Positions 59,378 to 64,000 of a stretch of DNA of 64,000 nucleotides are shown here, piece by piece (position 1 is the stretch's first letter; every line of letters begins with the position of its first letter). Below the pieces are notes generated by a model, which searched no databases, had not been told where the DNA came from, and worked only from the letters and a program-made list of their open reading frames with translations. The stretch is taken from positions 10,587,566 through 10,651,565 of the forward strand of contig CM031878.1 of NCBI GenBank assembly GCA_018697195.1. The letters run 5' to 3'. Both the position numbers and the translations under genes were made by a program. The stretch comes from Certhia americana. Its lineage: Eukaryota > Chordata > Aves > Passeriformes > Certhiidae.

Positions 59378-62300
59378 TGTATTTAGCTATGAAAATACAG
59401 AGTTTAGTCAGAAAAATGCCCCTAAATGCTACATTGATCTGTGAAGATTAAAATTGCACTCTTAAATAGCTGAAATACATTGGAAGCACATACACCATGA
59501 TACCTCAGCCCCAGTAAAATTTTGAGAATAGTTACCATGTCCCTCTAATGTCACTGAAAATATCAATACAACTTTTAAATACTAGCCCTACTGGATGTAA
59601 AATTTGTCTTGGAATCAATTTTTTCCTTTACTGTTTCCCTTATTATTAGAGTTACTGCTTCTGTGCTAAAAGAAGGAAAGTAAGTGTTAGAAATCCTTTT
59701 CTAATTTCTTTGAATTCTCACCCCATAAATATGATTTTTCCAGTAGTGCCCTCTTGTCCTTGTTTCAGGAGTTGAGCAAATTGTGCCTAGTTGTTTTATT
59801 TCCCTAAAATAATTATGCTGATTTGGTGGCTCATTAATTTGCAAGAAACCCATTATTTGTGATGAATCTTTACTCCAAGTAAAAGTTAGGGAAAAAAAAT
59901 CTAGTTTTTCACCTCCAAACATGATACTTAACGACACTTAAAAAAATATGCTGTATGTTTTGGTCCAAGGAGACGAAAGGTTAAAAAAGATAAGGTAGCC
60001 AGAAGTCTTGGGTTGTTATTTTGAACATACTCTGATACAAGTTCCAGCCTCCTATCTGGAAGTTGGTTGATCTCCGGAGATAAATATCTATGATAAAGCA
60101 GGTAGTGTGCAATCCATCAGTTCAGTCAGAAAGTTCAGTTCCAGAAGTTCAGACAGAAACCTGTTCTCATATTCAAGGAGCTCAGCTGTGTTATGGGCAG
60201 CAGGGCTTTTCCCCACTAGATGGTGATACAGGAGCAGCTCTGACTTCCATATCTTTAGAGCAGCAGGTTCATCTTCTCCGTGTTCACATTTCCACTTGTG
60301 AATAGTGTCGTGAAAGTACTTTCAAACAAACTTCTTCCTTGTTTTGTATAAAGACTCTGGTAAGATTTTAAAGAAGGTTGAACTATACAAAGAAAGAAGT
60401 ATTTAAGTCACTCAATGAATGTGCAAAACTTATTAGGACACTTTGGAGTCTCTATCTGTTTCAGAAATTTGACATTCTAAATGGCATGAGTTAGTCTTTT
60501 GTGTAACTCAAGAAGAATGGTTTAATTCAGCACATGGCAATTTATCAATCCTTATGGCATGAATGATTCTGCGGAAGACCTTAATTATATCAGAGGGATA
60601 TCTGTGGAACTGTGTTTCATTTGTAAAGACAGCAGCAAAAGTTGCAGCTGCGAATATATTTGGAAACACAGGTAGGTAATAGGTAGTATCAAAAATACAT
60701 GATACAAACTTTAGGCAATGGGACGGTAAAAGCTGTGGGAAAATAATGGTGCATATGAAATGTAACTAATAGCGGTTAAAAGTCTCACAATTCTTTCTCA
60801 CTTGTGAAACTTCGAGGTTTTTAAAATAAACAGGTAAAAAACCTTCTCAAATGAGCAATTTTATAAGTGTGCACCGGTTGCAAAAGAATTCCTCCACAGT
60901 TCTCACTTCTCAGTGGTTTCCATGCTTCTTTCTCTGATCCTCTGCATGTTATCTTAGTGCTTACTCTCCAGGCCTGATTCTTCTAAAAAGGTGTGAGTTA
61001 TCTGAGATGCAGACTGCAACCGTTTGCAAATGGCAAATAGGAACATTGAATAATAAAGTTAATTTGGAAAGCCTTTGTTTGTTAATCATTAGTGAGTGGC
61101 TGAGAAAATTGCTTAGAGTAGTTTAGCAAATCAAAAAATAACTTTACTCCCTACACTGAAAAATTTAAATTGGCCTTTGCAATTTTCTTTTTCAGCATCC
61201 AGTTTTAATTTCTGAAATACTAAGTTGTAAAAACACCCTGGTACAAGTTGTTGCTATAAGAAATAGGCAGGAAGTAAGACATGCTAGGACATAGATTTTC
61301 CAGTATGATATCTTTGTTGTCAGTATGATTGTTATTTTTTGACACCAAAACACCTGGCTGAATCTTACCAGCTCAGACTCTCCTTCTGACTTTCTTGACA
61401 GACACCTTGATGTTGTCACTCATCCTGTCTTACTTTACCTCTTGTGATAGTTCAAATGTTGTTGTCACAACATTGATAATTAGCTCATCTTTACAGATAG
61501 TAAAAAGTCTTATTCTTGAGAAATCTATGATCATTTTTCTGTACTACAATTGCCCTGAGTAGGATCAGATGACATAAAGGTAATATGTCCTCCCTATAGC
61601 ACGGCTTCTGTTGTTAGAAACACTGAGTTTCATTATTGGATGAAAAATAAACAAATAGCACAAAAATCACCTAGAGATATTTCATTAAGATTGTGGCAGG
61701 TATTTGTTGAAATTTTTACATATAATTTAATTTTTCCTCTTATCTTGAGTGATGCAAGTGCTTGGATATAAGCTATCACAAAATGATCATGTCCTCCTCC
61801 TCTTTACTCTGAGAATATATTTATTTTAACACATTTTTTCTAATGCTCTACCTAGTTCCCACAATAATTTCTGCTTCTCATCCAGTTTCTATCTTTATTT
61901 TTGTTACTTACTGGAGTGTTGTATTTGAGAAAGAATAATTCAAAGACATCTAGACACACTAATGAAAACCAGAAAAGATAGTGTTTCAGAGTTTTGTTTC
62001 TGAAGTAAAGGATTTCTGGAACCACAGTCTTATACATCAGATTTCGAAATATGAAACAGGAAGAGTTAGCAAAGGCAAAAAAAAGAAAAAAAAAGACACC
62101 TAACTCTAGAACAAGTAGGTTAAAGAAATAGTAAATAAATAGTAAATAAAAATGACAGCAGATAGTATATAAAGTGTTAGTGTTGAGCAAATAAGAGATT
62201 TTTACATCTTTTAATTATGTTTCTCACCTTCTACTGAATTTGTTCATGGCAGGAGTTAATTGACGTTTGAAAATATATTTAGTGAAATATAAGAAAGAGT

Positions 62301-63050
62301 ATAGAGCATTCTGTGTATTAAGAGCTGGGTCCATGAAGATTACATGTAATAGAAAAATTAAGAGCTAGAGTAATCTAAGAGATTTTTAAAAACTATTTGA
62401 CTCTAGAAAGCCAAGTTCATGCTTCCCTCTTAACTAGTATTAAATACATTATTTGCATGTTTCAGTACCATTTTTACCAATTTGCCTTCAGTGGACGTGA
62501 GATTTTCTAGGCTATAGTTCCAGGTATACTGGCAAAACTCTTATAATAGTAATTTTATTTCATGATAGTTTTATTGTGATACAAGAAGTATGGGAGTTTT
62601 ACAGGTGAGAAAAATTATATAGAATTTTATCTTTAAATAAGTAGGTAATATGAAATCAAGTAAAGTGACAAAAGTAATGACTTTATGCAAAATTTATACA
62701 GAAATGCACTGAGGAACAAGATTTATTTAGGATCTAATTTATTAATACTTGTGATATGTAGAATTGTTGTTATGTATTATAATAACTAGGAATACTATCA
62801 CTCAGGACTAAAATGTAGTTTATGCACTTCTACAATGTGATTTGTGTGATATAAGGCAAATATGCATTATACTTTTTTAATGTATTCTTAGGAATTCGAC
62901 AAATACAACAATGAATTAATTCTTCTTCATTTAGTGTCTATTCTATTTTACATCTAGCTATTTGCATGAAGTAATAAACTTCCCTATCATGTTTCCTTCC
63001 CTCTTCAGTAGACTCAGTACATGCAATTGCACACATAATAAATTCCTTAA
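59378..63050. other. Non-coding DNA
   Basis: AT-rich DNA with no supported exon or recognised repeat. Several frames of 60-112 codons lie here, the longest (61852-62190, minus) being rich in phenylalanine and leucine from T-rich DNA. A short duplication of an AGTAAATAAA-like unit is at about 62128-62150. Confidence 0.5.
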
Positions 63051-63990
63051 CTGTAGTGGTTTTGGTTCACCAATCTGAAATTTCCCAACCAAGGGAAAAG
63101 CAGGCTTAAATTTTGAAAGGTATAAAGAAGATTTATTAACAGAATTAAAAGGAGAAGAATAAAAATCAGAATGAAGCCTTCAGAACACTCCTAACACTCC
63201 TCCTCCCTTCCCCACTGACAATGTACAGAAACAACACCCAGCATTCTCAGCCGGTTTTCCACCTCTAGAAGAGTCTTTCTTCAGTCCTCTTAGGGACAGG
63301 AGCATCTCTCACTGCTATGGAAAATTCTCCATGAACAGCAGCTAACTGGAAAATCTGCATTCAGGAAATTTCCTCCCATTTTCACAGCCATTTCACAGTT
63401 CTGCTTCTGGGCTGTGACAAGGTATGGAGGTTTTTAAAGAATGGACAGTTCAAAAGCAAAGGTTGTCTTCGTCTTCTCTAGGGGCAAGAGACATCTTCAT
63501 CAGCCATCTCTCTATGTTCAAATTTCTCATGGGATCACAGTCACTTCAACGTTTGCTCACTTCAACACTGAATTCCTCTGCTCAGGTCTACAACTTGAAC
63601 TCTCCATCTCCCCCACACCTCTCCATGATTTAAAGGGAATAATATTTCAATACATTATAGTTGTTCACCACAGCTTACAAGAGAATTTCAGCCCAAATAT
63701 AAGGCATCTCCTCATCTTCCTTTCACCTGGGACATCACTCCTTCTTGACTCACCTTAGTACCTTCATGTTGGTTATGTGATCTCAGCCAAGGGCAGTGGG
63801 AGCAGTTGCAGTGTGGTACATCAGGCTACACTGGGGGCTGTGCCAGGATATCAGACTACTGCGTTCAATTCCAGCTGTGCTGGGAGAGGAGGGTGGCTAG
63901 GATCTTATCAGCTCGGCCAGGGCTCAGCTGTGACGCACCAGGGGTCGATTGCCTCCCCTTCTCCCTGCCCTGCAGCCATGGGGCCTGGCC
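63051..63990 (-). mobile_element. ERV LTR region, passerine type, minus orientation, running to the window edge
   Basis: On the minus strand the last part reads CTGTTAATAAATCTTCTTTA then CTTTCAAAATTTAAGCCTGC, with the polyadenylation signal AATAAA at 63132-63137. This resembles the end of a passerine ERV LTR. Upstream of it (higher coordinates) lie ATGGCTGTGAAAATGGGAGG, CAGTGAGAGATGCTCCTGTC and AAGAGGACTGAAGAAAGACT, which I also associate with that LTR group. The more GC-rich stretch from about 63770 to the window end may be further U3 or adjacent DNA. No intact gag, pol or env frame is visible. The full extent cannot be seen because the window ends. Confidence 0.65.
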
Positions 63991-64000
63991 CAGCCCCTGC

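Noticed and set aside
1..64000. CRISPR arrays, bacterial operons or phage-like systems
   Set aside because: No regularly spaced direct repeats and no dense long ORFs; composition and repeats are those of a bird nuclear genome.

Overview
This window reads as nuclear DNA of a passerine (perching) bird. It is AT-rich with long introns or intergenic stretches and no dense gene arrangement. The repeats are bird-specific: at least seven CR1 LINE fragments with typical 3' ends, a tRNA-Ile-derived SINE with a CR1-like tail of the TguSINE1 type (first described in zebra finch), passerine-type ERV LTR pieces, and A/C- or T/G-rich low-complexity tracts. I see no chain of exons that supports a recognisable protein. 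The only open frames over 100 codons are chance frames, frames inside repeats, or frames in GC-rich promoter DNA, and many of them lack an ATG. || Layout. 1-45.2 kb: about 45 kb with no convincing coding exon, carrying scattered CR1 copies, one SINE, LTR fragments, microsatellites and homopolymer runs. By eye the + strand here favours A over T and C over G, as expected if the minus strand is the sense strand of a long transcribed intron. 45.2-46.44 kb: a strong CpG island with interrupted CCG/CGG repeats, an ETS-type site and strong splice donors on both strands. The minus-strand donor (CTCAG|GTAAT, exon end at 45536) most likely closes a non-coding first exon of a gene running leftward, with 1-45.5 kb as part of its first intron. 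The plus-strand donor (CACG|GTGAGT, exon end at 45967) suggests a divergent transcript running rightward. 46.4-55.9 kb: AT-rich DNA in which the + strand tends to be T-rich, with a few plausible plus-strand exon signals (48414-48609; acceptor before 51820; a combined acceptor/donor at 46912-46917). 56.0-57.7 kb: a second GC-rich, promoter-like patch with TATA-like boxes on both strands, a perfect minus-strand donor, and an LTR-like segment. 57.7-64 kb: AT-rich non-coding DNA, a CR1 copy, and a minus-oriented ERV LTR running to the window edge. || How it fits together: the simplest reading is a divergent CpG-island promoter serving a long minus-strand gene, whose later exons lie outside the window to the left, and a plus-strand transcript that is probably non-coding. 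The 56-57 kb patch may be an upstream alternative promoter or enhancer. I could not identify the gene from its 5' exon, so no gene symbols are given. Boundaries of exons and repeats are estimates made by reading the sequence.
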